DNA from: Streptomyces sp. H27-H5
Lineage (GTDB): Bacteria; Actinomycetota; Actinomycetes; Streptomycetales; Streptomycetaceae
Assembly: GCF_026627505.1 (NCBI RefSeq)
Contig: NZ_JAPNLK010000079.1
Coordinates: 1-37,490, forward strand
Length of the DNA: 37,490 nucleotides
Direction: 5' to 3'
The notes under the pieces are model-generated. The model saw only the letters and a list, made by a program, of their open reading frames with translations, did no database searches and was not told where the DNA came from. The stretch's first letter is position 1. Each line of letters opens with the position of its first letter. Position numbers and translations under genes: made by a program. Below are positions 16,841 through 24,143 of the stretch, in pieces.

Positions 16841-17590
16841 GTGAACGGACCCGGGATTCAGCTCACCCTCGCCCCTGAACTGCACGTGTTCGCCCCGCCG
16901 AGCCGGCGCGCCGCACGCGTGCCGACGACCACCGACGGCGCATCCAGCCTCGGCCACGTCGTCGAATCGGCCGGCGTCCCGCTCACCGAGGTCGGCCGGA
17001 TCCTCGTCGACGGGCAGGAAGTGCCCGTCTCCCACGTGCCCCGGGAAGGCGAGTCCGTCGAGGTCTTCGCCGTCGACCGCCCCCAACAGGTCGCGCAGGG
17101 CCTGCCCGACACCCCCCTCCGTTTCCTCCTCGACGTGCACCTCGGCACCCTCGCCCGCCGACTGCGCCTCCTCGGTGTCGACACCGCCTACGAGAACGAG
17201 GACATCGGCGACCCGGCCCTCGCCACCCGCTCCGCCGCCGAGCGACGCGTGCTGCTCTCCCGCGACCGCGGCCTGCTCCGCCGCCGCGAGATCTTCGCCG
17301 GGGCGTACGTGTACAGCGACAACCCCGACGAGCAACTGCGCGACATCCTCAGCCGATTCGCCCCCAAGCTCATGCCTTGGACCCGCTGCACCGCCTGCAA
17401 CGGTTCCCTTCGGGCGGCCGACAAGGACAGCGTCGGCGATCGCCTCGAACACGGCACGCAGCGCTCCTACGACGTCTTCGCCCAGTGCGCCGACTGCGAG
17501 CGCGTCTACTGGCGGGGCGCCCACCACGCGCGCCTGGAACGGATCGTCGACGAAGCGGTCGCGGAATTCGGCAACGGCGCCAACGCCTGA
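16841..17590 (+). CDS. Mut7-C RNase-domain protein with ubiquitin-like N-terminus
   Basis: 249 residues starting at GTG 16841. Residues about 5-82 form a ubiquitin/ThiS-like beta-grasp domain, ending GESVEVFAVDRP. Residues about 92-235 are the Mut7-C (PIN-like) domain: RFLLDVHLGTLARRLRLLG at its start, then ENEDIGDPALA and RVLLSRDRGLLRRRE supply the acidic catalytic residues. A zinc ribbon follows (RCTACNGSL and QCADCERVYW, two CxxC pairs). The family is predicted to cut RNA, but I know of no substrate. The N-terminal fusion suggests the beta-grasp domain positions a partner. The ribosome site is weak. Confidence 0.85.
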   Translation: MNGPGIQLTLAPELHVFAPPSRRAARVPTTTDGASSLGHVVESAGVPLTEVGRILVDGQEVPVSHVPREGESVEVFAVDRPQQVAQGLPDTPLRFLLDVHLGTLARRLRLLGVDTAYENEDIGDPALATRSAAERRVLLSRDRGLLRRREIFAGAYVYSDNPDEQLRDILSRFAPKLMPWTRCTACNGSLRAADKDSVGDRLEHGTQRSYDVFAQCADCERVYWRGAHHARLERIVDEAVAEFGNGANA

Positions 17591-17720
17591 GGGCTGTCCC
17601 GCAAGTCCCGTAAGTCCCGCCTGGCCTGCGACGCCTGGCACGGCAGCTCGCCGCGTGTCGAAGCGCGCGCGTACGAACCGGTACGAGCCGCGCTTCTCCA
17701 CCTCGCGACGCACCGCACCA
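17591..17720. other. Intergenic stretch resembling an IS end
   Basis: The segment starts GGGCTGTCCCGCAAGTCCCG directly after a stop codon and repeats AAGTCCCG twice at 10-base spacing. GGGCTGTCCCGTAAGT-like sequence is common at the ends of IS elements in Streptomyces. No transposase frame survives here. It may be a scar or only a chance match. The rest of 17591-17867 holds no gene I can support. Confidence 0.25.
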
Positions 17721-17849
17721 GACGCCGCAGGCCACGCGCTCCGGGCGCCGGCGCTCCATCGCGGACACCTCCCAGACCGGCCACGTCGGAGTCCGCCGGG
17801 CGACAAGACCCGAAAACGACGGCCTGGATCAGCTCTGCGGAGGTCCCGG

Positions 17850-17864
17850 CCGGCAGACTGCCGG
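17850..17864 (+). promoter_or_regulatory. Palindrome between ribosome site and start of the monooxygenase gene
   Basis: CCGGCAG-A-CTGCCGG (7-1-7, perfect) sits 3 bases before ATG 17868. The only good ribosome site, GGAGG at 17839-17843, is 24 bases from the ATG. As RNA it can fold (5-bp stem, 5-base loop) and bring the two together; as DNA it could be an operator. Confidence 0.35.
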
Positions 17865-17867
17865 GGC

Positions 17868-19475
17868 ATGACTGACGCTGCCGCCAAGGACCTCGTCGAC
17901 GTGGTCGTCGTCGGCGCCGGCCCCACCGGGCTCCTGCTCGCCGGTGACCTCGCCGCCGCCGGACTCTCCGTCACCCTCGTCGAGCAACGCCCCCGCACCG
18001 CCGCCAACCTCACCCGCGCCTTCGCCGTCCACGCGCGCACCCTCGAACTCCTCGACGCGCGCGGCCTCGCCGACGCACTCGTCTCCACCGGCCGACGGAT
18101 CGACCGCGTACGCCCCTTCGGTGGCATGACCCTCTCCCTCCAACGCCTGCGCTCCCGCTACCCCTTCGTGCTCATCACCCCTCAATATGAGACAGAGAAA
18201 CTCCTGGAGCGTCGCGCTCTGTCCACAGGTGTGCACATCCGGTACGACTGTCGGATCACCGGCCTCCAGCAGGACCGCGACACCGTCACCCTCACCCTCG
18301 CCACCACCGGCCACCCGACGGACACGGCCGGCCCGACGGACGAACCGATCCGCCCCACCCAGGTGATCCACGCCCGTCACGCGGTCGGCGCCGACGGAGT
18401 CCGCTCCACCCTCCGCGAGGCCCTCGGCCTCCCCTTCCCGGGCAAGGCGGCCGTCGTCCGCTCGATGGTCCTGGCCGACGTCCGCCTCACCGACCCGCCG
18501 CAGGACGTCCTCACCGCCAACGGCACCGCCGACGCCTTCGCCTTCCTCGTCCCCTTCGGCGACGGCTGGTACCGCGCCATCGCCTGGCGTCACGACACCC
18601 CCGGCAGCTCAGGCCCCTCAGCCCCCTCCGGCACCCCCGACCCCGCCGCCGGGCCCGCCGGCCCGGTCGACCCCGGCGCCGTCCTCGCCCCCGTCGGCCT
18701 CGACGAGGTGCGCGACATCACCCGCCAGGCCCTCGGCACCGACCACGGCATGCACGATCCCCGCTGGATGTCCCGCTTCCAGAGCGACGAACGCCAGGTC
18801 CCCCGGTACCGCGTCGGCCGCGTCTTCCTCGCCGGGGACGCCGCCCACGTCCACTCCCCCGCCGGCGGCCTCGGCATGAACACCGGCCTCCAGGACGCCG
18901 CCAACCTCTCCTGGAAGCTCGCCGCCGTCCTCCACGGGCAGGCCCCCGACTCCGAGGCCCTCCTCGACAGCTACCACCGTGAACGCCACCCCGTCGGACG
19001 CCGCGTCCTGCGCGTCAGCGGGGCCCTCGTCCGCACCGTCATGGTCGGCGGACCCGTCCTGCGCACCGCCCGCAGGCTCGCCACGGGCGTCCTCGCCCGG
19101 GTCGGCCCTGCCCAGGACCGCGCCCTCGCCACGATCTCCGGCATCGGCATCGCCTATCCGCCGCCGGCCGGCGTCCGCCGTCCCGCGCTCGCGGGCCGGC
19201 GCGCCCCCGATCTGCCGCTCGCCGGAGGCCTGCGGCTGTACGAGGCCCTGCGCGCCGGCGGCTTCGTCCTCGTCACCCCGCCCGGCCGGGCCACCCCGCC
19301 CGGAGCGCCCCTGACCCACCACCACTGGCGGGCGGACGACCGTACGGCCTGCGTTCTCGTGCGCCCCGACGGATACCTGGCCTGGAGTGCCGAACAAGCC
19401 TCGGACTCCGAGATCGCGGCGGCCACCGCCCACTGGCTGCTCCCCGGACCCGAAGCCGGGAAGCACAAGCCGTAG
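17868..19475 (+). CDS. FAD-dependent aromatic monooxygenase (class A, PheA/TfdB-like)
   Basis: 535 residues from ATG 17868. The Rossmann FAD motif is VVVVGAGPTGLLLAGDLA (about 12-29). The second FAD motif is VFLAGDAAHVHSPAGGLGMN (near 320-340), followed by TGLQDAANLSWKLA. These are the marks of single-component flavoprotein hydroxylases that act on phenols and polyketides with NAD(P)H and O2. A low-complexity Pro/Gly/Ser insert occurs near residues 245-270. The C-terminal thioredoxin-like domain of about 120 residues, typical of the family, is present in shortened form. There is no regulator or pathway partner beside it, so the substrate is unknown. A strong terminator follows. Confidence 0.92.
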   Translation: MTDAAAKDLVDVVVVGAGPTGLLLAGDLAAAGLSVTLVEQRPRTAANLTRAFAVHARTLELLDARGLADALVSTGRRIDRVRPFGGMTLSLQRLRSRYPFVLITPQYETEKLLERRALSTGVHIRYDCRITGLQQDRDTVTLTLATTGHPTDTAGPTDEPIRPTQVIHARHAVGADGVRSTLREALGLPFPGKAAVVRSMVLADVRLTDPPQDVLTANGTADAFAFLVPFGDGWYRAIAWRHDTPGSSGPSAPSGTPDPAAGPAGPVDPGAVLAPVGLDEVRDITRQALGTDHGMHDPRWMSRFQSDERQVPRYRVGRVFLAGDAAHVHSPAGGLGMNTGLQDAANLSWKLAAVLHGQAPDSEALLDSYHRERHPVGRRVLRVSGALVRTVMVGGPVLRTARRLATGVLARVGPAQDRALATISGIGIAYPPPAGVRRPALAGRRAPDLPLAGGLRLYEALRAGGFVLVTPPGRATPPGAPLTHHHWRADDRTACVLVRPDGYLAWSAEQASDSEIAAATAHWLLPGPEAGKHKP

Positions 19476-19503
19476 CCCACGCCCCACAGCCCGCAGCCGA
19501 AAG

Positions 19504-19538
19504 CCGTCACCCGGGGCGAAAGTCCCCGGGTGACGGCC
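19504..19538. terminator. Strong terminator between monooxygenase and secreted protein genes
   Basis: GCCGTCACCCGGGG pairs perfectly with CCCCGGGTGACGGC (14 bp) around CGAAAGT. The genes on both sides converge here, so it probably works both ways. Confidence 0.75.
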
Positions 19539-19584
19539 TCCGTGCACAGCGCCCCGAAGCCCCGAGCCCGCAGCCGCGCCCCGC

Positions 19585-20061
19585 TCAGAAGGCGTACGAG
19601 TCACCCGTGTCCAGCGCCAGCACCACGTGCTCGTTGTTCATGTGGTTCCGGTCGGTCGCGCCGCCGTTCCAGTACGTGTCGACCCGCAGCACCACCTCCG
19701 GCACCGGCTCGCGCAACGCCAGCAGCAGCCCGATGTGCCGGCCCCGGCCGTGCTGCGGCAGCGCGCCCGTCTCGCAGAACACCTCGCGGAGCCCCGCCCG
19801 GGCGCAGCCCTCGGCCAGCTCCTGCCGGTCCGCGAGGTCGGCCGAGAGCCGCATCCGCACCGTGGCGTTGGGCAGCGCCGACGGCCCCTCGTTCTCCGGG
19901 ACCAACCAGACCCGCAGCTGCGCGTGCCCCAGGGAGACCCTCCCGTGGTACGCGACGTCCGCCTCGGGACCCGCCGACGCCCCGGCGTTCCCGGCGCCTC
20001 CTGCGCCCGCGAGCAGCAGCAAGCCCGCCATCACCACACTTCGTACGGCACCACGGCGCAC
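19585..20061 (-). CDS. Small secreted protein of unknown function
   Basis: 158 residues from GTG 20061-20059. I chose it over the GTG 9 bases upstream because AGGAGG lies 8 bases before it. The N-terminus is a Sec signal: VVMAGLLLLAGAGGAGNAGA, with cleavage likely near ASA. The mature part is about 125 residues and has two cysteines (in EGCARAG and VFCETG) that could form a disulfide. It ends in VLALDTGDSYAF. No domain I recognise. It is divergent from an SDR gene with an 18-base palindrome in between. Confidence 0.7.
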   Translation of the reverse strand: MRRGAVRSVVMAGLLLLAGAGGAGNAGASAGPEADVAYHGRVSLGHAQLRVWLVPENEGPSALPNATVRMRLSADLADRQELAEGCARAGLREVFCETGALPQHGRGRHIGLLLALREPVPEVVLRVDTYWNGGATDRNHMNNEHVVLALDTGDSYAF

Positions 20062-20098
20062 CGACACCACCTCCTCGCGCGGACGCTAGTGCGCCCCC

Positions 20099-20116
20099 GG
20101 TCCGACCGGTCGGACC
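20099..20116. promoter_or_regulatory. Perfect 18-base palindrome in divergent promoter
   Basis: GGTCCGACCGGTCGGACC is identical to its reverse complement. It lies 38 bases before the secreted-protein start and about 145 bases before the SDR start. Length and symmetry without a spacer suggest a dimeric repressor operator rather than a hairpin. No regulator gene is next to it. Confidence 0.5.
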
Positions 20117-20180
20117 ATCACACGAAAGTGGGCGTGCCCGCCCGCTCCCGGGGCCGACCGGCCGCATCCACCCGGCCGCC

Positions 20181-20186
20181 TATGCT
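20181..20186 (+). promoter_or_regulatory. Candidate -10 box for the SDR gene
   Basis: TATGCT about 75 bases before the SDR ATG, in an otherwise G+C-rich leader. No matching -35 hexamer is convincing. Confidence 0.3.
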
Positions 20187-20260
20187 GGCGGGGAATCGTC
20201 CGTACGCGCGACGAACGCACGACGCACGACGCGCCCACGATCGAACGAGGAGCCCCGCCC

Positions 20261-21022
20261 ATGAGCACGGCCACCCGAACCGCCGTAGTCACCGGCGCGA
20301 GCAGCGGAATCGGTGCGGCCACCGCCCGGCAGCTCGCCGCAGCCGGCTACCACGTCGTCCTCACGGCCCGCCGCAAGGACCGCATCGAGGCCCTCGCCGC
20401 CGAGCTGACCGAGGCCGGTCACCAGGCCACCGCGTACGCGCTCGACGTCACCGACCGCACCGCCGTCGACGCGTTCGCCACCTCGCTGGAGCGCTGCGAC
20501 GTGATCGTGAACAACGCCGGCGGAGCCCTCGGCGCCGAGCCCGTGGCCACCGGCGACCCCGCCGACTGGCGCACGATGTACGAGGTCAACGTCATCGGCA
20601 CGCTGCACGTCACCCAGGCGCTGCTGCCCGCCCTCGTCGCCTCCGGTGACGGCACGGTCGTCGTGCTGTCGTCCACCGCCGGCCACTCCACCTACGAGGG
20701 TGGCGCGGGCTACGTCGCCGCCAAGAACGGCGCCCGCGTCCTCGCCGAGACCCTCCGTCTGGAGATCGTCGGGCAGCCCGTGCGCGTCATCGAGATCGCC
20801 CCCGGCATGGTCAAGACCGAGGAGTTCGCGAAGACCCGCTTCCGGGGGGACGCGGACAAGGCGGAGAAGGTCTACGCCGGCGTCGCGGAGCCCCTCTCCG
20901 CCGATGACGTGGCCGACACCGTCACGTGGGCGGTGACCCGCCCCAGCCACGTCAACATCGACCTCCTGGTGGTCCGCCCCCGCGCCCAGGCCTCGAACAC
21001 GAAGGTCCACCGCGAGCTGTAG
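20261..21022 (+). CDS. Short-chain dehydrogenase/reductase
   Basis: 253 residues, a classical SDR. The cofactor motif is TGASSGIG (11-18). ARRKDR (36-41) favours NADP(H). NNAG is at 84-87. The catalytic Ser is near 138 (VVVLSSTAG), and YVAAK (151-155) supplies Tyr and Lys. The IAPGMVKTEEF region is typical of the family. The ribosome site GAGGAG is about 8 bases before ATG 20261. A YdfG-like broad-specificity oxidoreductase acting on hydroxy acids or sugars is possible. No pathway context is present. Confidence 0.92.
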   Translation: MSTATRTAVVTGASSGIGAATARQLAAAGYHVVLTARRKDRIEALAAELTEAGHQATAYALDVTDRTAVDAFATSLERCDVIVNNAGGALGAEPVATGDPADWRTMYEVNVIGTLHVTQALLPALVASGDGTVVVLSSTAGHSTYEGGAGYVAAKNGARVLAETLRLEIVGQPVRVIEIAPGMVKTEEFAKTRFRGDADKAEKVYAGVAEPLSADDVADTVTWAVTRPSHVNIDLLVVRPRAQASNTKVHREL

Positions 21023-21036
21023 CCGCCGGCCCGGCC

Positions 21037-21093
21037 CCCACCTCGGCCCGCCGCACCCACCTCGGCCCGCCGACCCCGCCTCAGCCCGCCGTC
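21037..21093. repeat. Three tandem 19-base repeats at the SDR/GNAT junction
   Basis: The unit CCCACCTCGGCCCGCCGAC occurs at 21037, 21056 and 21075, the last with four changes. It straddles the GNAT stop codon, so the last copy encodes the end of that protein. Probably replication slippage. Confidence 0.6.
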
Positions 21094-21689
21094 CCCGCCG
21101 CCAACGGACGCGCGTACTCGACCTGTTCGAGGAGGTTGCCCTCCCCGAAGTCGAAGGCGCGCGCGGTACCGCACTCCGCGAAGCCGCACTTGACGTAGAA
21201 GCGGCGGGACTGCGGGGTGTCGCGCAGGGTCCACAGGTGCACCCCGGCGTACCCCTTCGTGCGCAGGCCGCGCAGCGTCTCGTCCATCAGGGCGGCGGCC
21301 ACGCCGGTGCCCCAGCCGTCGGGGTGGGCGTAGAAGCTGGCGATCTCCGCGAAGTCGGGCCGGCTCGCGGAGGGGAGCGTCACGGACAGGGCCAGGGGGC
21401 GGCCGTCGACCACGGCGAGCAGCGTCACCGCCGCGCCCGCCCCGGACCCGGACCCAGACGCCGCACCCGCCCCGGACCCGGACCCCGCCTCCTCCGCGAC
21501 CCGCCGGTGCCACCGCGTGCGCCGGTCGGCCACGGCGCGCGCCGCGAACCCCGGCTCGAAGAAGGGGGCGTAGGCCACCTGCCAGGCCGCGGCGTGGATC
21601 TCGCCGAGCACGTCCCCGTCGCCGGGGCCCGCGCGCCGGATCTCCACCGCCCCGCTCGCACCGTGCCGCGGACGACCGGCCCCGACCAT
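21081..21689 (-). CDS. GNAT-family N-acetyltransferase
   Basis: 202 residues from ATG 21689. The acetyl-CoA region is ASFYAHPDGWGTGVAAALMD (about 118-137). It carries a Q/RxxGxG/A-like loop, here DGWGTGVA, slightly off the consensus. The C-terminal part RRFYVKCGFAECGTAR (about 160-175) is the usual GNAT beta-bulge and helix. A Gly/Ser/Ala linker at about 67-88 is made by a 30-base tandem duplication. It starts 5 bases after the rtcB stop, so it is almost certainly co-transcribed with rtcB. The acceptor is unknown. Confidence 0.85.
   Translation of the reverse strand: MVGAGRPRHGASGAVEIRRAGPGDGDVLGEIHAAAWQVAYAPFFEPGFAARAVADRRTRWHRRVAEEAGSGSGAGAASGSGSGAGAAVTLLAVVDGRPLALSVTLPSASRPDFAEIASFYAHPDGWGTGVAAALMDETLRGLRTKGYAGVHLWTLRDTPQSRRFYVKCGFAECGTARAFDFGEGNLLEQVEYARPLAAGTAG
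21431..21485 (-). repeat. 30-base tandem duplication inside the GNAT gene
   Basis: CCGC[G/A]CCCGCCCCGGACC and the bases after it occur at 21431-21455 and 21461-21485 with one mismatch in 25. The 30-base period encodes two ten-residue GSGSGAGAA-type units, so the frame is kept. Confidence 0.7.
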
Positions 21690-21694
21690 CGCGC

Positions 21695-22888
21695 TCAGCC
21701 CTTCACGCAGATGACCTGCTTGAGCTTGGCCACCACCTTGACCAGGTCGGTCTGCTGGTCGATGACCTGCTCGATCGACTTGTAGGCACCCGGGATCTCG
21801 TCCACGACCCCGGTGTCCTTGCGGCACTCCACGCCCCGGGTCTGCTCTTCCAGGTCCCGCGCCGAGAACCGCTTCTTCGCCGCGGTGCGGCTCATCTTGC
21901 GGCCCGCGCCGTGCGAGGCGGAGTTGAAGGACTTCTCGTTGCCGAGTCCCTTCACGATGTACGAGCCCGTTCCCATGGATCCGGGGATGATCCCGAAGTC
22001 GCCGCTGCCGGCGCGGATCGCGCCCTTCCGCGTGACCAGCAGGTCCATGCCGTCGTACCGCTCCTCCGCCACGTAGTTGTGGTGGCAGCTGATCTCCTGC
22101 TCGAAGGAGACCTTCGCCTTGCGGAACTCCTTGCGCACGACCTCCTTGAAGAGGCTCATCATCGCGGCGCGGTTGTACTTCGCGTACTCCTGCGCCCAGA
22201 AGAGGTCGTTGCGGTACGCGTCCATCTCCGGGGTGGCCGCGAGGAACACCGCGAGGTCCCGGTCGACCAGGTTCTGGTTGTGCGCGAGGTCGCGGGCCAC
22301 GCCCATGTGGTGGGCGGCGAGTTCGTTGCCGATGTTGCGGGAGCCGGAGTGCAGCATCAGCCAGACCGCGCCGGCCTCGTCGAGGCAGAACTCGATGAAG
22401 TGGTTGCCGGCGCCCAGCGTTCCGATCTGCTTCGCGGCGCGTTCCCGACGGAACTTGACGGCGTCGGCGAGGTGGTCGAAGCGCTGCCAGAGGCTTTCGT
22501 AGCCCGGTACCGAGAAGCCGTAGAGCCGGTCCGGGTCCACGGGGTCCCGGTGCAGGCCCGTCCCCACCGGGATCGCCTGCTCGATCTTCGACCGCAGCCG
22601 CGACAGGTCGCCCGGCAGGTCGTTCGCCGTCAGCGAGGTCTTGACCGCGGACATGCCGCAGCCGATGTCGACGCCCACCGCCGCCGGACAGACCGCGTCC
22701 TTCATGGCGATGACCGAGCCGACCGTGGCGCCCTTGCCGTAGTGGACGTCGGGCATGACGGCCAGGCCCTTGATCCACGGAAGGGTGGCGACGTTGTGCA
22801 GTTGACGCATCGCGCTGTCCTCGACGGACGCCGGATCCGTCCACATCCGGATCGGGACCTGCGCCCCGGGCACCTCTACATACGACAT
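21695..22888 (-). CDS. rtcB: RtcB-family RNA ligase
   Basis: 397 residues. Metal and GMP-binding motifs are all present: MPDVHYGKGATVG (45-57), VDIGCGMS (73-80) with the metal Cys, GAGNHF (159-164), HSGSRNIG (180-187), HH (279-280), SASHGAGRKMS (323-333) with the His that takes GMP, and DTGVVDEIPGAYK (358-370). RtcB joins 2',3'-cyclic phosphate or 3'-phosphate ends to 5'-OH ends using GTP and Mn2+. It is shorter than the archaeal type but standard for this bacterial branch. No archease, RtcA or sigma-54 RtcR regulator is nearby. It leads a two-gene unit with a GNAT. Confidence 0.95.
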   Translation of the reverse strand: MSYVEVPGAQVPIRMWTDPASVEDSAMRQLHNVATLPWIKGLAVMPDVHYGKGATVGSVIAMKDAVCPAAVGVDIGCGMSAVKTSLTANDLPGDLSRLRSKIEQAIPVGTGLHRDPVDPDRLYGFSVPGYESLWQRFDHLADAVKFRRERAAKQIGTLGAGNHFIEFCLDEAGAVWLMLHSGSRNIGNELAAHHMGVARDLAHNQNLVDRDLAVFLAATPEMDAYRNDLFWAQEYAKYNRAAMMSLFKEVVRKEFRKAKVSFEQEISCHHNYVAEERYDGMDLLVTRKGAIRAGSGDFGIIPGSMGTGSYIVKGLGNEKSFNSASHGAGRKMSRTAAKKRFSARDLEEQTRGVECRKDTGVVDEIPGAYKSIEQVIDQQTDLVKVVAKLKQVICVKG

Positions 22889-23081
22889 AACAGCCTCAAA
22901 ACCCCGTTAACCACAGGAAAGTATCAATACGCAAAAAGCCTCGCTCTTCATCCCAAACCAGACTTGGGACCGGCGCCGGCACCAGCGTGTGCGATAGACA
23001 TTGTTTCCATCCGCGCCCAAGTCGCGGCAACGCATTTTCCTGACCGTCGGGCGGCCGGCCGGTCGAAGGGAGCCATTGGAC
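22889..23081. promoter_or_regulatory. A/T-rich divergent promoter region of rtcB and lipoprotein genes
   Basis: This is one of the least G+C-rich stretches in the window (22890-23040). It contains GTAT-CA-ATAC (22921-22930), the inverted repeat TCCCAA-N7-TTGGGA (22951-22969) and the perfect palindrome CCGGCGCCGG (22970-22979). Promoters for both genes must lie here, but I cannot place the boxes with confidence. Confidence 0.4.
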
Positions 23082-24008
23082 GTGCAGCGCAAGGCGGTAC
23101 GACGCCCGGTCCTGTCGGGCATCGCGATGCTCACCGCACTCGCGGCCGGCGTCACCGGCCTCACCGGGTGCACCGACGGGAGCGGCATCGGGAGCACCAG
23201 CGACGCGAAGGCCGGTGACAGCTCCGCGGCGCCCGCCCAACCGGGGAAGTACCGCAGCCTGCCGGCGCCCTGCAAGGCCATCGACGCGAAGCGGCTCAAG
23301 GCCATGCTTCCCGCCGCGGAGAGCCTCACCGAGGAGCAGCGCGAGAAGCTGTACGCCGGGGTCGCGGACGCCTCGTACGACGGGGACCGGCGCGTCGGCT
23401 GCCGTTGGAACTCCCAGACGCCGGAGGAGACGCTGCTGCTGTCGGTCGGGTTCGAGCGCGTGGTCTCGTACGACCGCGCCACCACGAGCGACGACGACAA
23501 GGCGCGCCAGGTGTTCGTACGGCGCCTCACCGAGGCCCACCTGCCCTTCCCCGGGCCCACGGGCAGCCCCGCCCCGGGTTCCTCGACGGCGCCCGCGCCC
23601 AATTCCCCCATCGCGCCCCCGGCCACCGGGAACCCCGCCCCGAGCACCCCGAGCACCCCTCCGAGCGGCACCCCGAGCGCCCCCGGCGCGAGCCCTTCCG
23701 GTACCCCCGGCGGTACCCCGTCGGGCAGCCCGTCCGGCAGCCCCTCGCCCACCGCGCCCCCCGAGCTGGGCTCCCGCGTGTTGGAGGGCCTCGGCAGCGA
23801 GGCGTACGTCGAGGACAAGCTCGGCAACCCCGACGCCACCGCCGCCCGGGCCCGGACCGTGCGTCTCGTGTTCCGTACCTCGAACGTCATCGTGACCATC
23901 GAGTACAGCGTCCAGCCCGCCCTTCCCGCCGTCGTCCCTCCCAGCGGGGAAACCCAGGACAGCGTGCGTCAGTTGGCGCAGGCCCTGGTCGAGCGTTTCA
24001 ACGACTGA
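23082..24008 (+). CDS. DUF3558-like lipoprotein
   Basis: 308 residues from GTG 23082, with AAGGGAG about 10 bases upstream. The signal peptide ends in the lipobox LTGC, so it should be lipid-anchored outside the membrane. After a short linker comes LPAPCKAIDAKRLKAMLP, then GCRWNSQTPEETLLLSV. The paired Cys (PCKAI ... CRW) resemble DUF3558 lipoproteins of actinobacteria. A Pro/Ser/Gly/Thr-rich insert of about 75 residues (about 165-240) separates the two halves. It is clearly related to the next gene downstream. The function is unknown. Confidence 0.8.
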   Translation: MQRKAVRRPVLSGIAMLTALAAGVTGLTGCTDGSGIGSTSDAKAGDSSAAPAQPGKYRSLPAPCKAIDAKRLKAMLPAAESLTEEQREKLYAGVADASYDGDRRVGCRWNSQTPEETLLLSVGFERVVSYDRATTSDDDKARQVFVRRLTEAHLPFPGPTGSPAPGSSTAPAPNSPIAPPATGNPAPSTPSTPPSGTPSAPGASPSGTPGGTPSGSPSGSPSPTAPPELGSRVLEGLGSEAYVEDKLGNPDATAARARTVRLVFRTSNVIVTIEYSVQPALPAVVPPSGETQDSVRQLAQALVERFND

Positions 24009-24143
24009 CCCGGCCCACCGCGGGGGGCGTACGGGTCCCGCGTGACGGCGCGCACAGCAGGCGGACGCCGGGTCGAGCTACCGTTGCTCGCGTCCCGCGC
24101 CCGCAATGCGCCCCCAAGCAGAGCCTCAACGACTGAAGGAACC

